Shown: positions 43,269-51,754, counted from the stretch's first letter. The stretch: 62,826 nucleotides of DNA from Tannerella forsythia (GCF_003860135.1 NZ_RQYN01000013.1:1-62826); one strand, 5' to 3'. The notes: a model not told the origin generated them from the letters alone. Numbers and translations are program-made.

Positions 43269-44090
43269 TTATTCTTTCAAATATTTTCGTTCCTCTAAAT
43301 TTTCCAGTATTTGCATCTGTTGAATCGCTATTTGATTTAGTTTTATAAGTCGTTCGTGCTGTGGCAATCCCTCATTTATTAGAACAGCATTGATATTTTC
43401 CATGTTCGAGAGGCAAATCAGTTCGTTGATGGTAGCATAATCACGGATATTTCCTTTTAATTTGGGGTTAATCTCTCGCCATCGTTTAGCCGTTATGCCA
43501 AACATGGCAACATTGAGCACATCCGCTTCTTCTGCATAAATGATATTTGTTTGTGTCGGAGTAATCTTTTCGGGAATCAGATGCCGTTTGATAGCATCTG
43601 TATGAATACGATAGTTTATCTTGGCAAGTTCTCTTTTCGCACTCCAGCCTAATAGTTTTTGTTCCTCCGATTTAAGTCGTTGAAATTCTTTGACCAAATA
43701 TAGTTCAAACTCGACCGAAACCCAACTTGCAAACTTAAATGCAATATCATGTTGAGCATAAGTGCCTCCACCGGCACCTTTCTGTGTGATAATACCTATA
43801 GATGCAGTTAATTCAATCCATCGAGAGGGACTCATCGTAAATGCGTTGCTACCGGCATCTGCCAGAAGGGGGTCGAATTCGACCCCTTTAAATTGAGGGT
43901 TGTTCAATTTTTCCCACAAACCAAGGTATTCTAACGTATTCTTCTGTCGCATCCAGTTTTTTACGACATCTTTTGGCTCGGCAGGATTTTTTTGCCGGGC
44001 AATATCCGTAATACAGATATAGTCCATGCCATCTTTCTGCATAGTCTTGATGACAATCTCTTTGACAATGATTCCAGAAGTTATTTTCAT
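43269..44090 (-). CDS. KilA-N domain protein between the pab genes
   Basis: A 273-residue protein with an N-terminal KilA-N domain: DYICITDIARQKNPAEPKDV, then KNWMRQKNTLEYLGLWEKLN, and TYAQHDIAFKFASWVSVEFE with LYLVKEFQRL. The C-terminal half is helical, rich in Asn, Leu and Ile. KilA-N domains come from phage and virus DNA-binding proteins and are scattered in Bacteroidetes chromosomes. It lies between divergent pabA and pabB, with its stop 1 bp from the pabB start, so pabB is probably read from its promoter. Likely an acquired gene; function unknown. Confidence 0.85.
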   Translation of the reverse strand: MKITSGIIVKEIVIKTMQKDGMDYICITDIARQKNPAEPKDVVKNWMRQKNTLEYLGLWEKLNNPQFKGVEFDPLLADAGSNAFTMSPSRWIELTASIGIITQKGAGGGTYAQHDIAFKFASWVSVEFELYLVKEFQRLKSEEQKLLGWSAKRELAKINYRIHTDAIKRHLIPEKITPTQTNIIYAEEADVLNVAMFGITAKRWREINPKLKGNIRDYATINELICLSNMENINAVLINEGLPQHERLIKLNQIAIQQMQILENLEERKYLKE

Positions 44091-44111
44091 GTTGCAAAAA
44101 TATTGAAAAAA

Positions 44112-44144
44112 CTTGGACTTGTAGACGTTTTAGTTTTACTTTTG
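44112..44144 (+). promoter_or_regulatory. Promoter of pabA, implying a leaderless transcript
   Basis: CTTG/TTGG around 44112-44116, a 20-21 bp spacer and TACTTTTG at 44137-44144. The GTG start of pabA is only five bases downstream, where transcription itself should begin. A minus-strand TATTTTTG (44102-44095) facing the KilA-N gene is equally close to its ATG. Confidence 0.6.
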
Positions 44145-44148
44145 CGCA

Positions 44149-44739
44149 GTGGAAGCGATAGAACCGAAACATCTGTTGATTGTCGACAATCACGATTCGT
44201 TTGTGTATAATCTTGTGCAAATGGTCGAAGAAAACGGGCATTGCACGTTCGATATCGTGCGGAACGACTGCCTTGTTCCGGAGAGTATCACCGGGTATAA
44301 AGGCATCTTGCTTTCGCCCGGTCCGGGACTTCCCGGTGAGGCCGGTAAACTCTGTCGCCTGATCGAAGAAACACACAGGCATACGCCGATACTCGGCATC
44401 TGCCTCGGACATCAGGCCATTGCCGAAGTGTTCGGTGCGCGGCTGACAAGGCTTGACCAGCCGCTTCACGGACACAGGTCAGCTCTCCTTATTACCGAAC
44501 CTGACGAGTTGCTGTTCCGGGGTGTTGAGGATGGAAGTCCGATCGGACACTATCATTCCTGGGTCATCGAACGAGAGAGTTGTCCCGAAGAATTACTGAC
44601 GACAGCCGTAGATGACAAGGGTTTGATCATGGCTATCCGTCATCGCTGTTATCCTGTTCGAGGTCTTCAATTTCATCCCGAATCGATCATGACGACGGCG
44701 GGGAAAAATATGATTGATAATTGGATTTTATCTTTATAA
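44149..44739 (+). CDS. pabA: Aminodeoxychorismate/anthranilate synthase component II
   Basis: A 196-residue class I glutamine amidotransferase that hands ammonia to PabB. Signatures are LLIVDNHDSFVYNLVQM, LLSPGPGLPG, nucleophile motif LGICLGHQ (Cys 85) and FHPESIMT with catalytic His/Glu. The conserved N-terminus begins 10 residues in, so the start is GTG 44149 or TTG 44176; no ATG fits. The promoter -7 element ends at 44144, so the mRNA is probably leaderless or nearly so. panE follows after 12 bp. A role in anthranilate synthesis cannot be excluded, but pabB and pabC adjacency favours folate. Confidence 0.92.
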   Translation: MEAIEPKHLLIVDNHDSFVYNLVQMVEENGHCTFDIVRNDCLVPESITGYKGILLSPGPGLPGEAGKLCRLIEETHRHTPILGICLGHQAIAEVFGARLTRLDQPLHGHRSALLITEPDELLFRGVEDGSPIGHYHSWVIERESCPEELLTTAVDDKGLIMAIRHRCYPVRGLQFHPESIMTTAGKNMIDNWILSL

Positions 44740-44751
44740 TACATTTATTCT

Positions 44752-45693
44752 ATGGTAAATATCTTGATTTCTGGGCTGGGAGGCGTTGGCGGTTACTACG
44801 GAGGGAAATTGGCGCAGGCCTACGCTACAAGCGAAGAAGTAGCCATTTATTTCATTGCCCGTGGTGAACATAAGGAGGCGATTGAGCGGAACGGCCTGCG
44901 TATCCAATCGATCTGGGAAAATTTTACCGTTCGACCCAAAGGATTATCGGATAAAGCGGAAGAGCTGGGTATTAAGGCGGACTATATCCTCTGCTGCACG
45001 AAAGATTACGATCTTGAGGAAAATATCCGTTCCCTCCTGCCAGCCATCGATAAGAATACGATCATCGTACCTCTGCTTAACGGAGCGAATATACGGGAGC
45101 GGATCGCTGCCGTAGTTCCCGATAACGAGGTCTGGTGCGGGCTGACTTATATCGTGGCGATGAAAGCCGGTGCGGGTGTGATTGAAAATGCACTGGAACA
45201 CCCGAAACTGTATTTCGGAAGTCCTGTCGGTCGCCATCGGCGCGAAAAAGAGTTGGAAGAGATCCTGCAAGCGGCAGGGATTAACGGCGAATGTCGGGAG
45301 GATATCCTTTATCAGGTGTGGAAGAAATACATTTTGATTTCGGCTTCGGCGAGTTCGACTGCGTATTTCGACAAACCTACACGAGTGGTGATCGAGACAG
45401 AAGCGGAAACGTTCCGCTCACTGCTCAGAGAAGCTATTGCAGTGGCTCAAGCTAACGGTATCGATATTTCGGAGGAGATGTGTCAGCATGTGCTCGACCA
45501 TTTCTGGAAAAACGATTTGACGACAACGACTTCCATGCACCGCGATTTTATGGCAGGTGGAAAAACGGAACTCGAAAGTCTTTGCGGATATCTCGTTAGA
45601 GAAGGGGAACGAATGGGAATCCCTGTCCTGACGTATCGTAAAATTTATGAGGCGCTTCTGTCGAAAGAGAAAGGGGCGAAAAACGGAGTGTAA
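44752..45693 (+). CDS. panE: 2-dehydropantoate 2-reductase
   Basis: A 313-residue ketopantoate reductase. NADPH site ILISGLGGVGGYYGGKLA; ICCTKDYDLE-like region YILCCTKDYDLEENI; substrate-binding KYILISASASSTAYFDKPT; and C-terminal TTTTSMHRDFMAGGKTELE. It makes pantoate from the PanB product. It is co-transcribed with pabA (12-bp gap), linking folate and pantothenate synthesis, which share methylene-THF through PanB. It converges on the Dcu gene 33 bp away. Confidence 0.92.
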   Translation: MVNILISGLGGVGGYYGGKLAQAYATSEEVAIYFIARGEHKEAIERNGLRIQSIWENFTVRPKGLSDKAEELGIKADYILCCTKDYDLEENIRSLLPAIDKNTIIVPLLNGANIRERIAAVVPDNEVWCGLTYIVAMKAGAGVIENALEHPKLYFGSPVGRHRREKELEEILQAAGINGECREDILYQVWKKYILISASASSTAYFDKPTRVVIETEAETFRSLLREAIAVAQANGIDISEEMCQHVLDHFWKNDLTTTTSMHRDFMAGGKTELESLCGYLVREGERMGIPVLTYRKIYEALLSKEKGAKNGV

Positions 45694-45726
45694 AAACGTT
45701 CGGCAGACTGGTTCCCGCAGGCTTTG

Positions 45727-47031
45727 TTACAATACGATCAAGAGGCCAAGTCCGACGGATACGCCTGTTGCGATCAGTCCGGGAATCATAAAGGAATGAT
45801 TTAGCACATATTTTCCGATACGTGTCGTGCCGGTGCGGTCGAAGCTGATGGCTGCCACTACCGTCGGGTAATTCGGGATAAAGAAGTAACCGTTGACAGC
45901 CGGGAACAAGGCGATCAGCATCCACGGCGACAGGCCCAATGCAATTCCGAGCGGAAGCATGGCACGAACGGTAGCCGCTTGACTAAAAAGCAGCACGGAC
46001 ATCACGAACAGCGCCAATCCGAACAGCCATGGCATCGTTGTCACATATTGTTCGATGCCGCCTTTCAGTGCGGCCATGTTGCCCGAAATAAATGTGTCGC
46101 CCATCCAAGCGATACCGAATATGGCGATGACCGCCTGCATCCCTGCCGAAAAGACTGAACCTTGCACGGCTCGAATCCCGTCGGTGCGAGTCCCGATAAG
46201 TATCAGGGCAGCAGCCGAAAGCATTAGAATCTCAATAATATGGGCCATTTGCATCGAGACTGTCCCTTCGTCGGTATGAAATACGGGCCTCAATGTTGCG
46301 GACGAACCGAAAACGACAATGCCGACCGTAGCCAGCAGGAACAGAACGACCGAAAGCAAAGCTCCACGGGGATTCCCGACTTCGCGTGTTTGATGATGGC
46401 TTCTTTCGAAAGCACCTGCTGCAAGCCGGTGCTGATACTCCGGATCGTCCGCAAGCTCTTTCCCTATCTTCATCGAATAGAGGGCGCCGATCAAGACCCC
46501 TGCCAGTGTACAGGGAACGGCGATCATCATAATGTCAGTTAAGGTGATGTCATATCCCGCCAACATGCTCAACAGTGCTACCGTTGCGGCGGAGATGGGG
46601 CTGGCTGTGATGGCCTGCTGCGAGGCGATAACAGCGATGCCGAGCGGCCGTTCCGGACGTATCTTGGTCTCTGCCGCCACTTCGGCAATCACCGGCAGTA
46701 CAGAGTATGCGACGTGCCCCGTGCCGGCAAGAAACGTGAACAGATATGTCACAAAAGGACTTAGCAGGGTGATATGTTGCGGATGACGCCTCAGTAGACG
46801 CTCGGCCCATTTGACCATCAGATCTAACCCGCCCGCAGCCTGCATACAGCTTGCCGCCGCAATAACTGCGGCAATCATCAACATCACGTCGATGGGGGGC
46901 GAGGTCGGACGAAGCCCGAAACCGAACGTTAGTACCGCCAGTCCTAGACCGCCGGCAACTCCCAGACCGATCCCTCCTTTGCGTGCTCCTATGACAATTG
47001 CTGCCAATACAATAAGTAACTGAAGAATCAT
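45727..47031 (-). CDS. Anaerobic C4-dicarboxylate transporter, DcuA/DcuB family
   Basis: A 434-residue membrane protein with about ten helices. Typical segments are GAGHVAYSVLPVIAEVA-like FLAGTGHVAYSVLPVIAEVA, SQQAITASPISAATVALLSM and NGYFFIPNYPTVVAAISFDR. Dcu carriers exchange fumarate or aspartate for succinate in anaerobic fumarate respiration, which fits a succinate-producing Bacteroidales cell. Whether it is DcuA- or DcuB-like is not clear. A TACATTTG -7 element faces it at 47064-47057. It converges with panE. Confidence 0.92.
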   Translation of the reverse strand: MILQLLIVLAAIVIGARKGGIGLGVAGGLGLAVLTFGFGLRPTSPPIDVMLMIAAVIAAASCMQAAGGLDLMVKWAERLLRRHPQHITLLSPFVTYLFTFLAGTGHVAYSVLPVIAEVAAETKIRPERPLGIAVIASQQAITASPISAATVALLSMLAGYDITLTDIMMIAVPCTLAGVLIGALYSMKIGKELADDPEYQHRLAAGAFERSHHQTREVGNPRGALLSVVLFLLATVGIVVFGSSATLRPVFHTDEGTVSMQMAHIIEILMLSAAALILIGTRTDGIRAVQGSVFSAGMQAVIAIFGIAWMGDTFISGNMAALKGGIEQYVTTMPWLFGLALFVMSVLLFSQAATVRAMLPLGIALGLSPWMLIALFPAVNGYFFIPNYPTVVAAISFDRTGTTRIGKYVLNHSFMIPGLIATGVSVGLGLLIVL

Positions 47032-47279
47032 CGTATGCTTTTTCTATCCGAAAGCGCAAATGTACATGATATTTTGCTTATATGCATGTCTGAATGTACA
47101 TTTTCTACAGGGCTGACGCATTAAAAACAGCTTTCTATGTATTTTTATAGTCGTTAAAACTCCGTTAGTTATGTATCATTCTCTATTTGAAAGTCTCTGC
47201 ATGGTCTCAGACCCACGGATAGAGTGTAAAAAGTTTATCCTTTTGACTTTTTACTCCTGATCGTTTTCCTCTCTACTCT

Positions 47280-47940
47280 CTCAGGCAATACCCCCTGGTA
47301 TGAGATTGAAGATTATGCCGAGGAATACGAAGAAGAATTGAAAATTTTGTGCGAAATGCTTATCGGTTAGCGGTTTCCGTATACCATGTCCTCTCATGAT
47401 ACCTTCAACAGGTGCATCAGTCTCTTGGATGTGCTTGACTTGGGAGGGACTGTTGTCTCCATTGATGCCATAGGCACGCAAACAGCCATTGCCGAACAAA
47501 TCATCGATAAAGGTGGAGACTATGTATTGTGTGTTAAAGCGAATTAAAGTTTGAGCTTGCAAGAGATAGAAGCCTATTTCTGCCCTCTGTTTCAGAAATA
47601 TATCCTCCTTAACGAGCAGACGGAACTATCTTATGGACGCATAGAAACACGTCTCTATCAAAGTATTCTCAATCCCTTGGAGATAGAAGCCAACGAGGTA
47701 TTAACTCGCCGGAAAGGCTTGAGCTCGATACACAAAGTTGTACGCAAACGAAGGGATAAAAAGAGCGACAAAACGAGCGAAGAAGTGGCCTACTATATTT
47801 CGTCATTGACAGATCTTTCTTTATTGAAGCAGGCTATTCGTGGGCATTGGGCGATAGAGAACAAGTTGCATCACTGTTTAGATGTCTATTTCGGACACGA
47901 TGCCTCGCACAAGCGAACGCCATTGTTGCAATGGTATTAA
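47280..47940 (+). pseudogene. Decayed ISAs1-family transposase
   Basis: One reading frame holds recognisable pieces of an ISAs1 (H-repeat-like) transposase: WYEIEDYAEEYEEELK, SSHDTFNRCISLLD, VVSIDAIGTQTAIAEQIIDK with GGDYVLCVKAN, and the C-terminal GHWAIENKLHHCLDVYFGHD. It carries in-frame TAG at 47368 and TAA at 47545, where a Gln codon is expected. The segment between LLD and the VVSIDA block, including a catalytic Asp region, is deleted. It ends before the normal C-terminus. It is therefore a dead element; I found no clear terminal inverted repeats. Confidence 0.88.
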
Positions 47941-48053
47941 AAAGTAGGAGTTATTGGTCTATTTTTGTATTTGCAAACATCTTTGTGTAATTTCCGAAAC
48001 AGAACACTCATAAAAAGACAGGAGAACGAATGAAGCAAAAAAATCCGCCCAAC

Positions 48054-48098
48054 TGTCACATAGGTTACATTTTCAGGGTAAGGGTCGAGCTATCTTTG
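48054..48098 (+). promoter_or_regulatory. Crp/Fnr-type dyad and -7 element before the cupin gene
   Basis: The 16-bp dyad TGTnACnTAnGTnACA (48054-48069) is perfect at its 12 defined positions. A TATCTTTG -7 element lies at 48091-48098. With transcription starting near 48102-48103 the dyad is centred at about -41, the class II activator position. It replaces the missing -33 box. An Fnr/HcpR-like factor is inferred; it is not in the window. Confidence 0.6.
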
Positions 48099-48129
48099 CG
48101 CTTGTAAAACGAATCATAAAATAAATACG

Positions 48130-48459
48130 ATGACAACTTTCGACAAAGCGACCGTGATAGCTCTTGAGGCTTCGGTCGATTACACGCAAGGCGGTGTGAT
48201 CAGTAAACAGGTGACAAAAAACCGAGCGGGAAACATCACGATTTTCTCGTTCGATAAAGGACAGGGATTAAGTGAGCACACGGCGCCCTTCGACGCGTTT
48301 GTGCAAGTCTTCGACGGTGAAGCCGAGATACGCATCGATGGTGCGCCGCACATTTTGAAAAAAGGCGACTGCATCATCATGCCGGCCCATCGTCCGCACG
48401 CACTGAAAGCCATTGAGCGCTTCAAGATGTTATTAACGATGATCCGCGGCGAAGAGTAA
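48130..48459 (+). CDS. Cupin-domain protein
   Basis: A 109-residue single-domain cupin. Motif 1 (GLSEHTAPFDAFVQVFDGEA) keeps one His and acidic residues. Motif 2 (GDCIIMPAHRPHALKA) keeps its His, so a metal site is possible but incomplete. Such small cupins often travel with DUF438 and hybrid-cluster-protein genes in anaerobes. It leads a three-gene unit behind a Crp/Fnr-like dyad, suggesting a redox- or nitric-oxide-related role. Substrate unknown. Confidence 0.85.
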   Translation: MTTFDKATVIALEASVDYTQGGVISKQVTKNRAGNITIFSFDKGQGLSEHTAPFDAFVQVFDGEAEIRIDGAPHILKKGDCIIMPAHRPHALKAIERFKMLLTMIRGEE

Positions 48460-48516
48460 CTTAACTTTTCGACACAGAGCATTATATGAAACTGTTTAAA
48501 TATCCGAAGAAAAATC

Positions 48517-49752
48517 ATGAGTGAATTGATTAATAATTCGTCGCAGCGCAAAGAGATGTTGCGGCATTTACTCCTTCGGTTGCACGAAGGAGACAACCCC
48601 GAGGCGTTACGTAATCGTCTCGTAGAAGTACTGAGCTCGATTCCGTACAACGAAGTGGTGGAAGTGGAACAGGAATTGATTGAAAGTGGCGCGTTGAGCG
48701 AGGATGAGATTCTCGCGTTTTGCGACCTGCATACAGCCGTACTCGATGGAAGTATCGACCAGCGCGGCGCTAAGCCGATTCCTGCGGGACATCCCGTCGA
48801 CACGTTCAAGCGCGAGAACCGTGCCATCCGCGAACAGCTCGACCGGTACGGGGTGCTGAAGAACGAAGTTGAACAGCTGACGGACGCGCAAGCGGCCGAG
48901 TATGCCTTGAAACTGCGTGCCGTCTTCAACAGTCTGGCCGACATCGACAAGCATTACAAACGAAAAGAATACCTCGTGTTTCCGTATCTGGAAAAGCATC
49001 AAATCACCGGACCTCCCAAGGTAATGTGGGGTAAGCACGACGAGATACGTTCTTTACTTAAAGGCGCCTTCGAAGCGCTGGCCGGTTCTTTCCAAAACGC
49101 CGCGGAATTGAATTCGACCGTACAGCTCGTACTTGATCCGGCGGTCGAGATGATTTCCGGCATGATCATGAAGGAAGAAGAAATTCTCTTACCCATGGCC
49201 ATGGACACGTTTACCGACGAAGAATGGTATAAGATTTATCAGGAAACGCCCGAATTCGGTTACTGTCTGTTCGATCCTTCCGACGAGTGGAGACCCGACG
49301 GCGTACAGATTGAGAAGCAGGAATACGTCTCGGCCGATGCCATCCGCCTCTCGTCCGGGCTGTTTAGCCTCGAAGAGTTGGAAGCCCTCTTCATCCATTT
49401 ACCTGTCGATATTACGTTCGTCGATAAAAATGATAAAGTCGGTTTCTTCTCGCACAGCCCCAATCGGGTCTTTGAGCGTAATCGTTCAATCATCGGACGC
49501 GACGTGCGTATGTGTCATCCTCCCGGAAGCGTACACATCGTCGAACAGATTCTGACCGATTTCAAGAGCGGCAAAGAGAACAAGGCCGTTTTCTGGCTCT
49601 CGAATTTTATGGGACGATTCATCTACATCGAATATACTGCCGTGCGAAACAAAAACGGCGACTATCTGGGTGTGGTGGAAGTAACGCAAGATATTACGCA
49701 ACTGCGCCGTCTCGAAGGCGATCAACGGCTCTTGTCTTATGCTCAAAAATAA
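48517..49752 (+). CDS. DUF438 protein with hemerythrin-like and PAS domains
   Basis: A 411-residue cytosolic protein. The N-terminal DUF438 region (RKEMLRHLLLRLHEGDNPEA) is followed by a hemerythrin-like four-helix segment with His/Glu pairs (DKHYKRKEYLVFPYLEKH, WGKHDEIR, KEEEILLP). A C-terminal PAS-like domain follows (DITFVDKNDKVGFFSHSP to GVVEVTQDIT). Hemerythrin-type sites bind diiron and can sense O2 or NO. It starts 57 bp after the cupin gene and overlaps the next gene by 14 bp. A role in nitrosative or oxygen stress is inferred from the family and context. Confidence 0.88.
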   Translation: MSELINNSSQRKEMLRHLLLRLHEGDNPEALRNRLVEVLSSIPYNEVVEVEQELIESGALSEDEILAFCDLHTAVLDGSIDQRGAKPIPAGHPVDTFKRENRAIREQLDRYGVLKNEVEQLTDAQAAEYALKLRAVFNSLADIDKHYKRKEYLVFPYLEKHQITGPPKVMWGKHDEIRSLLKGAFEALAGSFQNAAELNSTVQLVLDPAVEMISGMIMKEEEILLPMAMDTFTDEEWYKIYQETPEFGYCLFDPSDEWRPDGVQIEKQEYVSADAIRLSSGLFSLEELEALFIHLPVDITFVDKNDKVGFFSHSPNRVFERNRSIIGRDVRMCHPPGSVHIVEQILTDFKSGKENKAVFWLSNFMGRFIYIEYTAVRNKNGDYLGVVEVTQDITQLRRLEGDQRLLSYAQK

Positions 49753-50281
49753 GCCGCCGATTACGCCGGATACGAAAGTGGGCGAGCTGCTAAAGCATTA
49801 TCCCGAACTGGAGGAGTCACTCCTTCAGTTCTCTCCCGCTTTCGCGGCGCTGAAGAATCCCCTCCTGCGCCGCACGGTTGCTCAAGTTACTTCGCTCCGA
49901 CAAGCGGCCAACGTAGGGAACGCGAATATTATAGAGATGATTGATACGCTGCGTCAGGCGGTAGGGCAATCCACTTTGGGCGAAAGCGCATTGATCGAAA
50001 GCGGAAGCGTCCGTATGCCGTTAACCGGAAAAGCGCCCGCGGCAATCGCTTTTATCCTCGATGTACGTCCCGTGCTCGAAAAAGGAGAACATCCGAAAGA
50101 ACTCGTACTGAACGAAGCCGACCGCTTGCAGACCGGCGAATGTATGGAACTCCTCACCCCTTTCCCACCCGTTCCGCTCATCGAACTGCTCGAAAAGAAA
50201 GGCTTCGCCGTAACCATGACCGAACCGGAGGACGGGGGTGTACGGACGTTTATCTGTCGGAAAGAAGGAGAGATGAAATAA
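49739..50281 (+). CDS. DUF1858/DUF2249 two-domain protein
   Basis: A 180-residue protein: an N-terminal DUF1858 helical domain (ITPDTKVGELLKHYPELEES, then SPAFAALKNPLLRRTVAQVT) and a C-terminal DUF2249 domain (ILDVRPVLEKGEHPKELVLN, ELLTPFPPVPLIELLEKKGF). DUF2249 resembles the TusA sulfur-carrier fold, but no obvious catalytic Cys is at the usual place; the only cysteines are near residues 135 and 173. It overlaps the DUF438 gene by 14 bp. It probably works with it. Confidence 0.88.
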   Translation: MLKNKPPITPDTKVGELLKHYPELEESLLQFSPAFAALKNPLLRRTVAQVTSLRQAANVGNANIIEMIDTLRQAVGQSTLGESALIESGSVRMPLTGKAPAAIAFILDVRPVLEKGEHPKELVLNEADRLQTGECMELLTPFPPVPLIELLEKKGFAVTMTEPEDGGVRTFICRKEGEMK

Positions 50282-50361
50282 AAAGCAAACGACATTGTAT
50301 CGGTTCAGATATCCTTACAAGCATCTCGGAAATAAATAGGCCCATTCTCTAAATAAAACAA

Positions 50362-50388
50362 GAGGGTGTATCAAAGCGCACGCCCTCA
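50362..50388 (+). terminator. Hairpin after the DUF1858/DUF2249 gene
   Basis: GAGGGTG pairs with CGCCCTC across TATCAAAGCGCA. It belongs to the GAGGGTGTG hairpin family also seen at 6268 and 36030. The rest of 50282-50622 is AT-rich with no gene. Confidence 0.5.
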
Positions 50389-50622
50389 TTGATATACTGA
50401 AAAACACAGGTAAACTCGTACACCCAAGACATCAATCAATAACTTCATCATGAATCTAATCTTATTTATAGGTGCATACTGTTTTTACGACAACAAACCT
50501 GAAGTTATTTATAGATAACCATACAACAAACTAAACAGATAGTCTTATTCTAATAAAGATGATTCCGAACTCGCGTCATTTTTGATGGTGATTAATAGCT
50601 TTACTGTAGAATCTATAAAAAA

Positions 50623-50655
50623 GTTGCCCGGATATGAGTAGATATCTCGGGCAAC
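50623..50655 (-). terminator. Terminator of the outer-membrane barrel gene
   Basis: GTTGCCCGGATAT and ATATCTCGGGCAAC form a stem with one mismatch. On the minus strand it is followed by TTTTTTATAG, a typical intrinsic terminator 58 bp past the stop codon. Confidence 0.8.
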
Positions 50656-50713
50656 AGTTGTTTTGCGAAATAAAAACGGTCTTTATTTGCAAAACATCAG
50701 AAAGGAGAAATGA

Positions 50714-51364
50714 TTAGAATACGAAACCTAATTTAAATCCGGCATTGGCTCCTACCGAAATAGCATTTGAGCTTCCTGCTTTCTGGCCTGTGGTAGAAGT
50801 ACCACCGCTAGTGTGAGTTACTGAACCAACCGATGCGGTACCAAAATCCAGTCCGGCTTCTACACCCAGATACACATTTTTTACAAAATAGTAGTCTGCA
50901 CCAAAGAATAATCCCATTGCAAAACCAAAGGTGCTCGGTCCTTCTACTTTGGTCTTGTCTCCATGTTTAGGTTCTGAAGAGGAAGATTTCGTGTGATATG
51001 CGATACCCATATCACCACCGATATATGGAGAAAGTCTGTCCGTACCGCTGAAATGTTTTTCCACACCGAAACGCATGCCGATCTGACTTTTGCTTTGTTT
51101 GTTCGTCACATCTTCGTTCGATGTGTCTTTTTGTGAGTCAGTCATTAAGGAGAAAGCACCTCGCAAAGCCATCCCATCAGAGATGAAATAACGTCCTTTC
51201 AACATGCCGCTGTTAAGCATCACGGGACTTTCAGTCGCGAAAATACCTTTAGAGAAAAGTGACAAGTCGGCGGTTACACTCCCTTTTCCAGGTTTAAATT
51301 CCTGCGCGTTTACTGCGCCCCAAGCAGAGACTAACGCTACTGCTGCAATCAATAATTTTTTCAT
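50714..51364 (-). CDS. Outer-membrane beta-barrel protein (OmpA-barrel/OprF-like size)
   Basis: A 216-residue protein with signal peptide MKKLLIAAVALVSAWGAVNA and a mature part of about eight amphipathic strands, ending in VGANAGFKLGFVF with the C-terminal Phe expected of outer-membrane barrels. A Ser/Thr/Gly-rich loop (THTSGGTSTTGQKAGSS) is probably surface-exposed. I use ATG 51364; an in-frame ATG 12 codons upstream would put charged residues before the signal sequence. A minus-strand TAAGTTTG lies at 51405-51398. It has its own terminator. Ligand unknown. Confidence 0.82.
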   Translation of the reverse strand: MKKLLIAAVALVSAWGAVNAQEFKPGKGSVTADLSLFSKGIFATESPVMLNSGMLKGRYFISDGMALRGAFSLMTDSQKDTSNEDVTNKQSKSQIGMRFGVEKHFSGTDRLSPYIGGDMGIAYHTKSSSSEPKHGDKTKVEGPSTFGFAMGLFFGADYYFVKNVYLGVEAGLDFGTASVGSVTHTSGGTSTTGQKAGSSNAISVGANAGFKLGFVF

Positions 51365-51602
51365 TTGTTCTTTTAACTTTGTTATTAAAATCGGCGGCAA
51401 ACTTACATAAAAAATATGACTTCGTTGTTTTTTTACCCAAATTGCTGTTGTTGAGAATATAGATCTTTGTCGAATGTGGCCAGGCTGTATCGTTGAACGC
51501 GGCTTTCAACGGAAGAAGTACTTTATTTCATCCATCGAATTCGGCTTACAAGAAGTAAAAAACATCTTTTTTGCATTGTCCCGATGAATGTGTCGTTATT
51601 TT

Positions 51603-51634
51603 TTTGATGGTCTTCATTTCTTTTTGTACTTTTG
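51603..51634 (+). promoter_or_regulatory. Promoter of the tRNA-Pro gene
   Basis: TTTG at 51603-51606, a 20-bp spacer and TACTTTTG at 51627-51634 match the consensus exactly, about 38 bp before the tRNA 5' end. Confidence 0.8.
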
Positions 51635-51671
51635 CAGCCGCAATAAAAAGAACAACTTATTGTATTGATTT

Positions 51672-51749
51672 CGGGGTGTAGCGCAGTCCGGTTAGCGCAC
51701 CTGCTTTGGGAGCAGGGGGTCGCAGGTTCGAATCCTGCTACCCCGACCA
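51672..51749 (+). tRNA. tRNA-Pro (anticodon TGG)
   Basis: A 78-base cloverleaf: acceptor CGGGGTG pairs with TACCCCG, the D arm holds GTAGCGCAGTCCGGTTAGCGC, the anticodon stem is CCTGC/GCAGG around loop TTTGGGA (anticodon TGG), and the T arm holds GGTTCGAATCC. CCA is encoded. It is a single tRNA gene with its own promoter and terminator. Confidence 0.97.
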
Positions 51750-51754
51750 TCCGG

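Noticed and set aside
47057-47101. Fnr-type dyad before the Dcu gene
   Set aside because: TGTACATTCAGACA keeps only the outer TGT/ACA and does not match the 48054 site at its inner positions.
51523-51750. Minus-strand ORF beginning MVGVAGFEPATPCSQSR
   Set aside because: Its N-terminus is the reverse complement of the tRNA-Pro gene. This is a well-known false protein in databases.
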